A DNA stretch of 64,000 nucleotides from Nitratireductor soli. GTDB lineage: Bacteria > Pseudomonadota > Alphaproteobacteria > Rhizobiales > Rhizobiaceae. Position 1 is the first letter of the stretch; each line of letters opens with the position of its first letter. Below, piece after piece: positions 1 to 9,358 of this stretch. Location of the stretch: positions 62,001 through 126,000 of the forward strand of contig NZ_LFVY01000006.1 of the NCBI RefSeq assembly GCF_001050155.1, in the 5' to 3' direction. The notes beneath the pieces are model-generated. The model saw nothing but the letters and a program-made list of their open reading frames with translations. It was not told where the DNA came from and did not search any database. A program made the translations under genes and the position numbers.

Positions 1-3000
1 TGGTGCCACTGGCTTCCACCGCCAGCCCGGAGGGGCCGTCGGCCGTCAGACGGGTAAGCTGCACGCTTTGACCGGCGTAACGGCCATTGGCTGCAAGCTG
101 CAATGGTCCCAGGCCGGCATTGGACAATGCGGCGGCACCAAGGCCGCTGGCACGCAGGTCGAACGCGGCCTGCGGCGCCGCCAGTTTGCCGGTGAGACGC
201 GCGGTGCCGGTCAACTGGCCGGTGAGCGCCTGTCCGGGTGCGGCGCGGTTAAGAATTGCAAGCGGGAAGGCGGCGAGCGCCACATCGACCGACAGGGCGC
301 CGTCGTCCAGCGGCACGTCGCCCCGGGCGGTGGCGCGCAGCCCTTCGGGGCTCGATACGCTCGTGTCGACCGTCAGGAGGTCGCCGCTGGTCGTTCCCTT
401 GGCATCGATGGTGAGCGTGCTCAAACCGGCTTGGCTGAGCATGGCGGAAGCGATGCGGCGGCCTTCGATGTCGAAGGCGATTTCGGGGGTCTGTCGGGTT
501 CCCTTGATGCCGACATTGCCATCCAGCGTGCCGCCGAGCGCCAGGTCGGAGCGAACGGCGTTGGCGATCGACAGGGGAAGCTGGCTGATGGAGACGGTGA
601 GATCGAGCGTCTGGGTCATCCGGCCTTCGGCGCGGACGCGGCCGCCGGCGACGTCGAGTTCGAGCGGGTCGAGGGTCAGGTTGCTGCCCTCGACAAGCAG
701 CGATGTCGGCTCGAGCAAACGGGCGGTGAGGGTGCCCTGGGCGAGGCTCAGTTGTTCGAGGGCGACCCGGTAGCCATTGCCCTCCGGCGAAAGGCCGCCG
801 CGCGTCGCCAGTGTCGTGCCCTGTTCCAACAGCGCATCGGCGGTGAAAGCGGTCGTCTGGCCGGTCTGCTCGGCCTTGGCGTCGAGGCGCGTGATCTTGA
901 GCTCGCCGGCGGTGATGCCATCGGCCTCGATCACACCCGATACGGCCGGGACGCCGAACAGATCGTCGATCGCGGCGGCAATCTTGCCGTTCGCCAGCGT
1001 GGTCTCTTCGACACGCAAGTCGCGCAGGGTCGCGTCGATTTCAGCCTGCTGCTTGCCATCCCTTGGCTGCAGCTGGATCCGCGCGTTTGCCGCACCGCTT
1101 GCCTCGCGCAGCAGGAGAGCTGCCGCCGTCGCGATGTCGGCCGCATCGATGTCGAGCCGCCCGTCGAAAAGCCCATTGGCATTCTGGCTCACCTCGCCCC
1201 TGGCGGTCGCTCCGCCGGCGGTGAAGGAGAGGTCGGTCAACTGTTTGCGGTCGGCGGCAAGCAGAATGCCGCTTTCGAGCGTGGCGCGTTCGCCGGCAAG
1301 GAAAGCATCGCCGACGATCTTGCCGGTCAGCGTGCCGGTCTCAAGCCGGCCGTCGAAGCCGAGCGATGCATCGGTGAGGTCCCGTCCGGCAAAGGCGCCC
1401 TTTGGCGCCTTGGCGGCCAGCGTGAGATTGATGCGGCCGTCGGTGCCCTCGGCGCGGCCCGAGGCGGTGAGGCGACCGCTGGCGCGCGGCGACAGGGCCG
1501 CCATGTCGGCCAGGGCGGCATCGAAGCGGAAATCGGCGGCGCCGGTGGCGAAATTGCCGTCCGCCTCGAGCGTGATCTGTTCATTGACCAGCCGCAGCTT
1601 GCGTGCGCTCAGTCCATCCGTGCCGCGCGCCACGCCGCCGTCGATGCGCGTCGTGCCGGCCAGCAATTTGCCGGCGATTTCATTTTCGATGCGCAGATCC
1701 GTCGCCGTGCCGTCGAGGTCGAGGTCGAAACCGCCGCCGATCGGCATGACTTTGCCGCGGGCCGTCAGGTCGACAGCGCCGCCCAGTTCCTGGCCGGCAA
1801 GGGCGGAGAACGGCGTGAGACTGGCCGCCGAAACGTCGATGTCACCGGTGAAGACGAATTTGTCGATGGCGCCCTTCAGTGCAACCGCCAAGCCGTTGCC
1901 CGAAAGTGCTGCTTTGTCGATGGCGACCGGGGTGCCGGCGCGCCAGTCACCCGCAACGTTCAGTGTCAGCGCGTCGCCCAACGCCTCGGCGATGTCGGCG
2001 CGTTTGGCGGTGATCCCGGTCAGGCCGCCATCGATTTCGAAGCCGATCCGGCGTTCCGCCGGCCGGTCAAGGTTCCGCGCCAGGCCGCCCATCGTCAGCG
2101 CCGTCTTGCCGGCGGCGAAAGCGGCGGTCTGCAGGCCGTCGATCTCGAGGGCGCCGTTCCAGCGCTCGGCGCCCGCTTCGCCATAGGTGACGTTCAGCCT
2201 GGCGGTCTGCAGCGAGGTCTGCCCGCCGGCGACCGGCAGCAGAACACGCTGGCCGCTGCGGTCGGCGATGTCGGCATCGAGCGACAGGGCGGTGAGGAAT
2301 CCGTCGTCGCCGGTTTCGGCCGCCGCCTCAATGCGCATCGCCGCGCTGGCGATCTGCAGGTTTTCCAGAAGAACGCCGCCGGTCGATTTGGACACGCCGT
2401 TGACGGTCAAGGTGGTGCCGGCGCCAAAGAAATCGCGAAACTGCGCCGGCATCAGGCGGGAGATCGCGCCGGCCAGCCGGGCCGAGAAACCCAGCCCCTC
2501 GTCGCGCTGGCGGAAGCGTGCCGTGCCGCCGAAAGCCGGCACGCCGTCTGCCTCGAGCGCCAGCTTGACATCGAGCGCGCTGAGCGGCCCGCTGCCGGTG
2601 AGGGTCAGCTTGAGGGGTGGGCGGCCCTCGACATTGAGGATATTGGCGACGACGCCGTCGGCCGGCTCATCGAGCGTCAGATCGAGGTCGAGAACTTCCG
2701 TTTCGTTGGAGAAGGCGGCTGCGAGCTTGAATTCTCCACCCGGTCCATCGAGCCGCTGGATGTCGAAACTGGTGTCGAGCGCGCCGCCTTCGATCTTCAA
2801 GGCTCCCTCGAGTGCCAGTTCGGCGGCCATGCCGAAGACATCCTCGCCGAAGCGGGCGGAAGGGATATCGAGTTGTTCGAGGTTGACTGCCAGCGGCAGT
2901 TCGGGGACCTGGAACGACCGCGATTCGGGCGCCGGAAGCCCCTCGGCGGGCATTGGGCGGCGCAGAACCTCGATCCGCTCGGCGGCCAGGCGCTGCACTT

Positions 3001-3298
3001 CCAGCCGCTGGCGCAGGACCAGTGTCGAGCGGCTCCAGACGATCGAGGCATTGACGATGCGGAGCCAGACGCCTTCGCGGTCGGCGATGGAGATTTCGCC
3101 GATCGTCGCTTCCGAGGAAAGGGCGCCCTCAATGCCGGAAATGCGAATCTTGCGGTTGGGCGTCGACAATTGGTCTTCCAGCAGGGTGGTGAAGAAGGAC
3201 CGCTCCTGCTCGGCGTCGTCCGTCGTCGGGGCGCTGTCCTGGGCCATCGCCGGCAACAGGGCGAGCAGCAGGGTGAGGATTGCGAGAAACCGGGTCAA
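1..3298 (-). CDS. tamB: TamB, translocation and assembly module inner-membrane subunit (C-terminal part outside window)
   Basis: Large periplasm-spanning partner of TamA, thought to carry lipids or assist outer-membrane protein assembly between the two membranes. The reading frame runs open on the minus strand from a TTG at 3298 to the left edge, so about 1,099 residues are present and the C-terminal DUF490 domain lies outside. The N-terminus is a hydrophobic signal/anchor (LTLLLALLPAMA) followed by the repetitive 'IEGALSSEATIGEISIAD' style beta-helix sequence typical of the family. The TTG start overlaps the TGA stop of tamA (TTGA), implying translational coupling. There is no ATG upstream of the signal sequence; an internal ATG would remove it. 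The long plus-strand ORFs over this region are antisense shadows. Confidence 0.88.
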   Translation of the reverse strand, partial: MTRFLAILTLLLALLPAMAQDSAPTTDDAEQERSFFTTLLEDQLSTPNRKIRISGIEGALSSEATIGEISIADREGVWLRIVNASIVWSRSTLVLRQRLEVQRLAAERIEVLRRPMPAEGLPAPESRSFQVPELPLAVNLEQLDIPSARFGEDVFGMAAELALEGALKIEGGALDTSFDIQRLDGPGGEFKLAAAFSNETEVLDLDLTLDEPADGVVANILNVEGRPPLKLTLTGSGPLSALDVKLALEADGVPAFGGTARFRQRDEGLGFSARLAGAISRLMPAQFRDFFGAGTTLTVNGVSKSTGGVLLENLQIASAAMRIEAAAETGDDGFLTALSLDADIADRSGQRVLLPVAGGQTSLQTARLNVTYGEAGAERWNGALEIDGLQTAAFAAGKTALTMGGLARNLDRPAERRIGFEIDGGLTGITAKRADIAEALGDALTLNVAGDWRAGTPVAIDKAALSGNGLAVALKGAIDKFVFTGDIDVSAASLTPFSALAGQELGGAVDLTARGKVMPIGGGFDLDLDGTATDLRIENEIAGKLLAGTTRIDGGVARGTDGLSARKLRLVNEQITLEADGNFATGAADFRFDAALADMAALSPRASGRLTASGRAEGTDGRINLTLAAKAPKGAFAGRDLTDASLGFDGRLETGTLTGKIVGDAFLAGERATLESGILLAADRKQLTDLSFTAGGATARGEVSQNANGLFDGRLDIDAADIATAAALLLREASGAANARIQLQPRDGKQQAEIDATLRDLRVEETTLANGKIAAAIDDLFGVPAVSGVIEADGITAGELKITRLDAKAEQTGQTTAFTADALLEQGTTLATRGGLSPEGNGYRVALEQLSLAQGTLTARLLEPTSLLVEGSNLTLDPLELDVAGGRVRAEGRMTQTLDLTVSISQLPLSIANAVRSDLALGGTLDGNVGIKGTRQTPEIAFDIEGRRIASAMLSQAGLSTLTIDAKGTTSGDLLTVDTSVSSPEGLRATARGDVPLDDGALSVDVALAAFPLAILNRAAPGQALTGQLTGTARLTGKLAAPQAAFDLRASGLGAAALSNAGLGPLQLAANGRYAGQSVQLTRLTADGPSGLAVEASGT

Positions 3299-5199
3299 AA
3301 CGCTTGTCCTATCCCGACATAGAAGGCGACGCTTGGATCGTCGGCGCGCCGGTCGAGCGGCACGGCGACATCGAGCCGGATGGGGCCAAGCGGCGTCAGA
3401 TAGCGAAGACCGGCGCCGACGCCGATGCGCACATCCTCCGAGAAATCCGGGAAGGATTCGGCGCCGACCGTGCCGGCGTCGATGAAGCCGACCAGGCCTA
3501 TGCTGTCGGTGACGCGGGCGCGCAGTTCGGCGGATGCCTCCATCAGCGAGCGCCCGCCGGAAATGCCGGCCGGCGTTTCGACGCCGATGTTGCGGTAGGC
3601 ATAACCGCGCACGGAGCCGCCGCCACCGGCGAAGAACAGTTTGTCGGGCGGCGTCTCGTCGATCGGCGCGCCGACGAGCGCGCCAATCTTGGCGCGGCCT
3701 GCGGCGACAAAGCGCCCGTCGCTGCCGAAATCGTAATAGGCGCGTCCTTCGATCATCATGCGGGCGGCCAGATTGCCGTATTCGAACTCATAGAAGGGGT
3801 CGAGGCTGAGTTCGGCGAAATAGCCGGTGGTGGCGTCGGCGGGGTTGTCGCGGCTGTCATAGGTGACCGTTCCGGCAAGACCGATCGTCGTGAAGTTGCG
3901 CGTGCCGAAATCGTCGTCGAAACGGGCGAAGCCGCCATTGGCGAACAGGCTGCCGGAGAGTGCCCTGGTGAACTCGTGGCGGAAGCCGATTTCAGCGCTG
4001 ACGCCGGTGCGGGTGTAGCGCTCCAGCACCTCGCGGTCGCCGAAGATCGAGGCCTGGAAATCCGTATCGGGCGTATAGACGCCTGGCTTCAGGAACGTCG
4101 TGCCCAGCCGATAGGTAAGGTCCGCCGGGTCGAATGTGTTGCCGATACCCGATACCTTGCCTTCGAAACGCAGGCGCTCGGCACGGCCGAACAGATTGCG
4201 GTGCATCCAATAGGCCTGAAGCCCGAGACCGTCGAGGGTCGAGTAGGTGCCGCCGACGCCGAAGCGGCGCGGCAGCCGTTCCTGAACGATCAGCGACAGC
4301 GGTAATGTCCCATCGGCGCCGATTTCGTCGGCCTCCTCGATGCGCGCCGAGCGGAACACATCGAGTTTGGAAAGCCGTTCGCGGGCGCGCGCCAGATCGT
4401 CGGGGTCATATTCGCGACCCGCAACCAGCCCGGTCTGGCGGGCGACGAAATCCGGGTCCATGCGCTCCGTGCCGCTGACGGTCACGGGGCCGTAGACGGC
4501 ATAGCGGCCGGGTTCGACGGTCAGAACCGCATCGAGCGTGCTGCTCTCATGGGCGGCGGTGACACGCCTGTCGGCGATTTCGGCCTTCGGATGCCCTTGC
4601 TGGCGCCAGGCCTCGACGGCCAGCCGCCCGGCCTGCAGGACCGTTGCCGAGCGGGCGATTTCTCCCGGTCGGAAGCCTTCCTTCGCCGGGTCGTCCACGC
4701 GGTCGTCGCGTCTGGCGGGCGGCGGCGCCTGATTGACGATGCCGGTCTCGCCGAAGCGGAATTCAGGCCCTGGATCGATGGCGATGCGCACACTCGCCGG
4801 ATTGGCAAGCGACGCATCAGGCGGCAGGTCCGCCACCTCGCGGCCGTCAATGGTGATGCTGATCGCGCCGCCATAGCGCGCCTGGCCATAGAGAGCGTTC
4901 AGGAGCCGGCGGTAATCGCCGCGCGCCTTGACGATCAGGCCGCCGGCGCCAGACGCCGGCTTCTCGCGGTCGGCCCACAGGGTGGAGGCGCCGCGCAGGG
5001 CTTTCTCCAGATCCTTGTTTTCTTCGCCGGTCGCGAAATCGACGCTGTAGTTCCAGGGTTCGCCGATCGTCTCCTGTTCTTCGGAAGGCTTGTCCCGGCC
5101 GAAGATCTTGATGCCGAAAAGCTCGAAGGCGTTGGCGGAAGGTTGCGGAAAGGCAAGCAGAAGCGCAAGCGCCATCGTCAGGCCCAAGCGTCCACGCAT
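3295..5199 (-). CDS. tamA: TamA, outer-membrane Omp85-family assembly factor
   Basis: Omp85/BamA-superfamily outer-membrane protein that pairs with TamB. The 634-residue protein has a signal peptide (MRGRLGLTMALALLLAFPQPSANA), POTRA-like repeats in roughly residues 60-290, and a C-terminal 16-strand barrel region that contains the conserved GGxxSVRGY loop ('GGGGSVRGYAYRNIG'). It ends in a typical barrel C-terminus (VAFYVGIGQAF). The open frame extends to 5244, but the ATG at 5199 places the signal peptide at the N-terminus and is preferred. It is translationally coupled to tamB by the overlapping stop/start, which supports both assignments. Confidence 0.93.
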   Translation of the reverse strand: MRGRLGLTMALALLLAFPQPSANAFELFGIKIFGRDKPSEEQETIGEPWNYSVDFATGEENKDLEKALRGASTLWADREKPASGAGGLIVKARGDYRRLLNALYGQARYGGAISITIDGREVADLPPDASLANPASVRIAIDPGPEFRFGETGIVNQAPPPARRDDRVDDPAKEGFRPGEIARSATVLQAGRLAVEAWRQQGHPKAEIADRRVTAAHESSTLDAVLTVEPGRYAVYGPVTVSGTERMDPDFVARQTGLVAGREYDPDDLARARERLSKLDVFRSARIEEADEIGADGTLPLSLIVQERLPRRFGVGGTYSTLDGLGLQAYWMHRNLFGRAERLRFEGKVSGIGNTFDPADLTYRLGTTFLKPGVYTPDTDFQASIFGDREVLERYTRTGVSAEIGFRHEFTRALSGSLFANGGFARFDDDFGTRNFTTIGLAGTVTYDSRDNPADATTGYFAELSLDPFYEFEYGNLAARMMIEGRAYYDFGSDGRFVAAGRAKIGALVGAPIDETPPDKLFFAGGGGSVRGYAYRNIGVETPAGISGGRSLMEASAELRARVTDSIGLVGFIDAGTVGAESFPDFSEDVRIGVGAGLRYLTPLGPIRLDVAVPLDRRADDPSVAFYVGIGQAF

Positions 5200-5537
5200 C
5201 GACGATGTGGCGTCGATTCTACTCAATACCCTCTCCGTGCCCACCGAGCCGAATTCTCCGTCAACGGCGTTGCCGCGACGTTAACGTGGATTCTTCGTGT
5301 GCCCCGCTCCCCGAACAATCCCGAAGCAAGGGGTTAAATCACAAAGGCTTAGACCGGCCAATGCGACACACCATCAAAAGGCAGGAAAATTGTGGCCTGA
5401 AGCGGGCGTTATTGGCAACAAAGCACCACAAGGAACCAGTATTGCTTTCGCAGGTTGCCCATAGGGGCGTTTGAAACCACGGGATGCGTGATTATGCTGG
5501 CGTGGGTTTGGCACGTGGACCGAAGGGATTGGACACT
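5200..5537. other. Divergent intergenic region between tamA and the thiolase gene
   Basis: This 338-bp spacer carries both outward promoters. The only symmetric element noted is a perfect 10-bp palindrome, ACGTTAACGT, at 5278-5287. No small gene with a convincing ribosome binding site was found; an upstream in-frame extension of the thiolase (from 5484) looks non-coding. Confidence 0.5.
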
Positions 5538-6926
5538 ATGGCGCAGGCACCGGGCAAAACAGGCGTGGCGAAGTCCAAGCCGGCTGCGAACAGGGGGAAA
5601 CCGGCCGCGCGGCGCGTGATCGGGCCAAGCCGTCCGGCCGGTGCGGGCAGGCCCGTCTATCTGGTCGATGGCGCGCGCACGCCGTTCCTGCGGGCACGGG
5701 GAAAGCCCGGGCCTTTCACGCCGGTCGATCTGGCGGTGCAATGCGGGCGGCCATTGCTGATGCGGCAGCCATTCGCGCCCGACGCTTTCGACACGGTGAT
5801 TCTCGGCTGCGTCAACGTGATCGCCGATGAAATGAACCCGGCGCGCGTCGCGGCGCTGCGGCTTGGCATGGGAGACGCGATGCCGGCCTTCACCGTGCAG
5901 ATCAATTGCGGCTCCGGCATGCAGTCGATCGACACGGCGTTCCGCACCATCGAGGCGGGCAAGGCGGATCTGATTCTCGCCGGCGGGGCGGAAGCGCTGT
6001 CGCATGCGCCGCTGGTGCTGCGCCAGGAGGCGGCCGCCTGGTTCGGCCGGTTTGCCATGGCGAAGACGGCGCTGGAGCGTGCCACGGCGCTGGCGGGTTT
6101 CCGCCCGGAGATGGCCAAGCCGGTGATCGGCCTGGAACGCGGCCTGACCGACCCGATAACCAATCTCAACATGGGGCAGACGGCGGAAAAAATCGGTCAT
6201 CAATTCAACATTACGCGCGAGGCCGCGGATGCCTATGCGCTGGAAAGCCATCGGCGGCTGGCGAAAGCGCAGAAGAACGGTGCGCTCGCCGGCGAAGTGG
6301 TGCCGGCGATCGACCGCAAGGGCACGTTGTACGTTCGTGATGACGGGGTGCGGCCCGACAGCACGATGGAAAAGCTGGCCAAGCTCAATCCGGCCTTTGA
6401 GCGGCCCTTTGGCCGGGTCACGCCGGGCAATTCCTCGCAGATCACCGATGGCGCCTGCTGGGTCATCCTGGCATCGGAAGAGGCCGTGAAGAAACACGGG
6501 CTGACGCCGCTGGCGCGCATCGTCGACAGCGAATGGTCGGCTCTTGACCCGTCCATCATGGGGCTTGGACCGACCTTGTGTTCGACCGCATTGATGCAGC
6601 GCCAGGGGCTGATGCGCACCGACATCGACCTGTGGGAACTGAACGAGGCGTTCGCCGCCCAGGTGCTGGCCTGCGTGGCTGCCTGGGAGGATGAAGATTA
6701 CTGCCGCAAGGTATTGGGATTGCCGGAAATTTTTGGAACGATCGCGCATGACAGGCTGAACGTCGATGGCGGGGCCATCAGCCTCGGCCATCCGGTCGGC
6801 ACGAGCGGCAACCGCATCGTGCTGCATCTGGTCAACGCCATGCGCCGACGCGGCGACAAGCGCGGCATCGCCACCGAGTGCATCGGCGGCGGGCAGGGCG
6901 GCGCGATGCTTCTGGAGGTGATTTGA
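5538..6926 (+). CDS. Acetyl-CoA C-acyltransferase (thiolase), beta-oxidation
   Basis: Thiolase that cleaves 3-ketoacyl-CoA to acetyl-CoA and a shortened acyl-CoA. The 462-residue protein shows the thiolase signatures: active-site Cys in NCGSGMQS (about residue 124), the GHPVGTSGNR histidine block, and the C-terminal ECIGGGQGGAM Cys block. The start at 5538 is preferred over an upstream in-frame start at 5484. A basic, Ala/Pro/Lys-rich tail of about 37 residues precedes the conserved domain and is longer than usual for the family. The stop overlaps the start of the downstream hydratase/dehydrogenase by one base (TGATG), so the two form a FadA/FadB-like operon. Confidence 0.92.
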   Translation: MAQAPGKTGVAKSKPAANRGKPAARRVIGPSRPAGAGRPVYLVDGARTPFLRARGKPGPFTPVDLAVQCGRPLLMRQPFAPDAFDTVILGCVNVIADEMNPARVAALRLGMGDAMPAFTVQINCGSGMQSIDTAFRTIEAGKADLILAGGAEALSHAPLVLRQEAAAWFGRFAMAKTALERATALAGFRPEMAKPVIGLERGLTDPITNLNMGQTAEKIGHQFNITREAADAYALESHRRLAKAQKNGALAGEVVPAIDRKGTLYVRDDGVRPDSTMEKLAKLNPAFERPFGRVTPGNSSQITDGACWVILASEEAVKKHGLTPLARIVDSEWSALDPSIMGLGPTLCSTALMQRQGLMRTDIDLWELNEAFAAQVLACVAAWEDEDYCRKVLGLPEIFGTIAHDRLNVDGGAISLGHPVGTSGNRIVLHLVNAMRRRGDKRGIATECIGGGQGGAMLLEVI

Positions 6927-9034
6927 TGCCTGTTGCAACGATCTCCGCTGCCGAGTTGCTGGCGCCGCGCGTGATGGAGCTCGGCCCCGCCGCCAAGATC
7001 GACACGGGAAGCGCTCATTGGCGCCTGGCACGCGACGCGCAGGATGTCGCCTGGCTGGTGCTCGACCGTGCCGGTGAGAGCGCCAACACGCTGAGCGAAG
7101 CCGTCATGGCCGAACTCGACACGCTGCTCGGCAAGATCGAGGCGATGAAGCCGAAAGGCCTGGTCATCCGCTCGGCGAAGAAAGGCGGCTTCATCGCCGG
7201 TGCCGACATCCGCGATTTCGCGGGCGTTGGCGATGCGGCGGAAGTCGAGAAGCGCATGACGCGGGCGCATGCGGTCGTCGACCGGTTGGCGGCGCTGCCG
7301 ATGCCGACACTTGCGGTGGTTCATGGCCATTGCCTGGGCGGCGGGCTGGAATTGGCGCTGGCCTGCAAGCACCGTATCGCCATCGATGGGGCATCATTCG
7401 GCTTTCCCGAAGTGCTGCTTGGCCTGCATCCGGGGCTGGGCGGGACCTTCCGCCTGCCGGCGCTGATCGATCCGCTCGAGGCGATGACGATGATGCTGAC
7501 GGGAAAAACAGCGCATACCAAGCGGGCCAAGGCGCTCGGGCTGATCGATGCGCTGGTCGAGGAGCGGCATGTGAAGAATGCCGTCGCGGCGGCAATGACG
7601 GGCAAACTGGCGGAGCCGCGGGGCAGCTGGAAATCCGGCGTTCTCGGCTTCTCGCTGACGCGCGAATTCGCCGCCCGGAAGATGCGCGCCGAGGTGGCCA
7701 AGCGCGCGCCCGAAGCGCATTATCCGGCACCGTACCGGCTGATCGACCTTTGGGAAAAGCACAGCGGCAACGCCAAGGCGATGCAGAAGGCCGAGATCAA
7801 ATCCTTCGCCGCCCTGCTCACCGGCGAGACGGCGCAAAACCTCATTCGCGTGTTCTTCCTGCGCGAGGGATTGAAGGCGCAGGGCAAGGGCGACAGCGGC
7901 ATCGCGCATGTGCACGTGATCGGCGCCGGCACGATGGGGGGCGACATTGCCGCCTGGTGCGCGGCGCGTGGGTTGAAAGTCACGCTGACCGACATCGACA
8001 CCGAGGCCATCGCCCGCGCCATTGGCCGCGCTGCGGCCTTCTATGACAAGCGGCTTTATACGGGCATCGCCAGGCGCGATGCGCTTGACCGGCTGGTTGC
8101 CGATTTCTCCGGCGATGGCGCGGCTCATGCGGACCTCGTCATAGAGGCGGTGGCGGAGAATGCCGACATCAAGCGCAAGGTCTACAAGGCCATTGCCCCG
8201 CGCATGAAGGCCGGCGCGCTGCTGGCCACCAACACATCGAGCATCCCGCTCGAGCAATTGCGCAGGTCCGTGCCGTTCCCCGAGCGGCTGTTCGGCCTGC
8301 ATTTCTTCAACCCGATCACGCGGATGGAACTCGTCGAAGTGGTCGGCCACGGCAAGGTGGCCGATGCGACACTGGCGCGGGCACGGGCTTTTTGCGGCGC
8401 GATCGACCGGCTCCCGGCGCCGGTCAAGAGCGCGCCGGGCTTCCTGGTCAACCGCGTCCTGACGCCGTATCTGCTGGAGGCGTTGGTGATGCAGGACCAG
8501 GGCATCGACAAGGAGACGATCGACCAGGCGGCGGTGGATTTCGGCATGCCGATGGGACCGATCGAGCTTGCCGATCGGGTTGGGCTCGACATCTGCCTGG
8601 AAGTGGCGCGGATGTTGAAATCGAGCCTCAAGACGCCGATGCCGGACATACCGGAATGGCTGGAGAAGATGGTCGCCGATGGGCGGACGGGCCGCAAGGC
8701 GGGCAAGGGACTCTATGAGTATGACGAGACCGGCGCAGCGAAAAAGAAGACCGATGCGCTGACCCCGCATGCCAGCCTGAGCGACCGGCTGATCTTGCCG
8801 CTGCTCAACGCCTGCGTCGCCTGCCTGCGCGAAGGCATCGTCGCCGACGAGGCGACGCTGGACGCCGCGGTGATCTTCGGCACCGGGTTCGCTCCCTTCC
8901 GTGGCGGGCCGCTCCACTATGCGCGCTCACGCGGGGTGGACGAGGTTGTCGCGCAGCTCAGGCGTTTGCAGGAAAAGCACGGCGATCGCTTCGCCGCCGA
9001 TGCCGGTTGGGCGCAGCTCGGCAAGGTCTCTTGA
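6926..9034 (+). CDS. Bifunctional enoyl-CoA hydratase / 3-hydroxyacyl-CoA dehydrogenase (FadB/FadJ-like)
   Basis: Multifunctional beta-oxidation alpha subunit of 702 residues. The N-terminal crotonase domain contains GGFIAGADIRDF and the HGHCLGGGLELALAC oxyanion-hole segment. A central NAD-binding Rossmann motif follows (GAGTMGGDIAAWCAARG), then the 3-hydroxyacyl-CoA dehydrogenase C-terminal domains (LFGLHFFNP, GFLVNRVLTPY). Together with the upstream thiolase it would carry out three consecutive beta-oxidation steps. The ATG at 6926 overlaps the thiolase TGA, which fixes the start; an upstream in-frame extension is a shadow of the thiolase end. Confidence 0.94.
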   Translation: MPVATISAAELLAPRVMELGPAAKIDTGSAHWRLARDAQDVAWLVLDRAGESANTLSEAVMAELDTLLGKIEAMKPKGLVIRSAKKGGFIAGADIRDFAGVGDAAEVEKRMTRAHAVVDRLAALPMPTLAVVHGHCLGGGLELALACKHRIAIDGASFGFPEVLLGLHPGLGGTFRLPALIDPLEAMTMMLTGKTAHTKRAKALGLIDALVEERHVKNAVAAAMTGKLAEPRGSWKSGVLGFSLTREFAARKMRAEVAKRAPEAHYPAPYRLIDLWEKHSGNAKAMQKAEIKSFAALLTGETAQNLIRVFFLREGLKAQGKGDSGIAHVHVIGAGTMGGDIAAWCAARGLKVTLTDIDTEAIARAIGRAAAFYDKRLYTGIARRDALDRLVADFSGDGAAHADLVIEAVAENADIKRKVYKAIAPRMKAGALLATNTSSIPLEQLRRSVPFPERLFGLHFFNPITRMELVEVVGHGKVADATLARARAFCGAIDRLPAPVKSAPGFLVNRVLTPYLLEALVMQDQGIDKETIDQAAVDFGMPMGPIELADRVGLDICLEVARMLKSSLKTPMPDIPEWLEKMVADGRTGRKAGKGLYEYDETGAAKKKTDALTPHASLSDRLILPLLNACVACLREGIVADEATLDAAVIFGTGFAPFRGGPLHYARSRGVDEVVAQLRRLQEKHGDRFAADAGWAQLGKVS

Positions 9035-9114
9035 CGCTTTCACTTCTTGTTACTCGGGGAACCGGCGGGCGCGTTGCTGGTTTTCTCCGGGTAATGACCG
9101 GAAGGAGACATGCG

Positions 9115-9297
9115 ATGCCCGCTACATCAAAAGCGCAACAGCAGGCCGCCGGTGCGGCGCTGGCCGCCAAGCGCGGCGAGATGGCCAAATCAAAGCTGCA
9201 GGGCGCCTCGCGCGAAATGTATGAATCGATGAGCGAGAAAGAGCTGGAAGACCTGGCCGAGACCAGGCACAAGGGCCTGCCGGACAAGAAAGATTGA
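9115..9297 (+). CDS. DUF3008 family small protein
   Basis: Small 60-residue, highly charged soluble protein (MPATSKAQQQAAGAALAAKR..., ending LPDKKD) that matches the DUF3008 family common in alphaproteobacteria; function unknown. A strong Shine-Dalgarno (GGAAGGAG) precedes the ATG at 9115; the frame stays open upstream but lacks coding character there. It may be expressed separately from the beta-oxidation pair. The stop codon lies in the left arm of a large palindrome. Confidence 0.85.
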   Translation: MPATSKAQQQAAGAALAAKRGEMAKSKLQGASREMYESMSEKELEDLAETRHKGLPDKKD

Positions 9298-9344
9298 GCG
9301 GGATGAGGAAAAGTGCGAAGCGGTTTTCCGCCCGCATCCCGCTC
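9296..9344. repeat. Palindromic intergenic element (rhizobial type), possible terminator
   Basis: Outer arms GAGCGGGATG (9296-9305) and CATCCCGCTC (9335-9344) are perfectly complementary. They enclose a second hairpin with arms GGAAAA/TTTTCC around GTGCGAAGCGG. This layout is recognisable as a frequent intergenic palindrome of rhizobial genomes. It lies between the convergent DUF3008 and aminotransferase genes, so it may end transcription from both sides, although there is no long T-run. Confidence 0.7.
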
Positions 9345-9358
9345 CAACTTGTTGAGGA

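Noticed and set aside
68-3322. Very long plus-strand ORF (1,084 codons) and further plus-strand ORFs over 87-3485
   Set aside because: They are antisense to tamB, whose minus-strand frame has family-typical sequence and a signal peptide; the plus-strand translations have no recognisable domain and shadow-like Arg/Gly/Ala composition.
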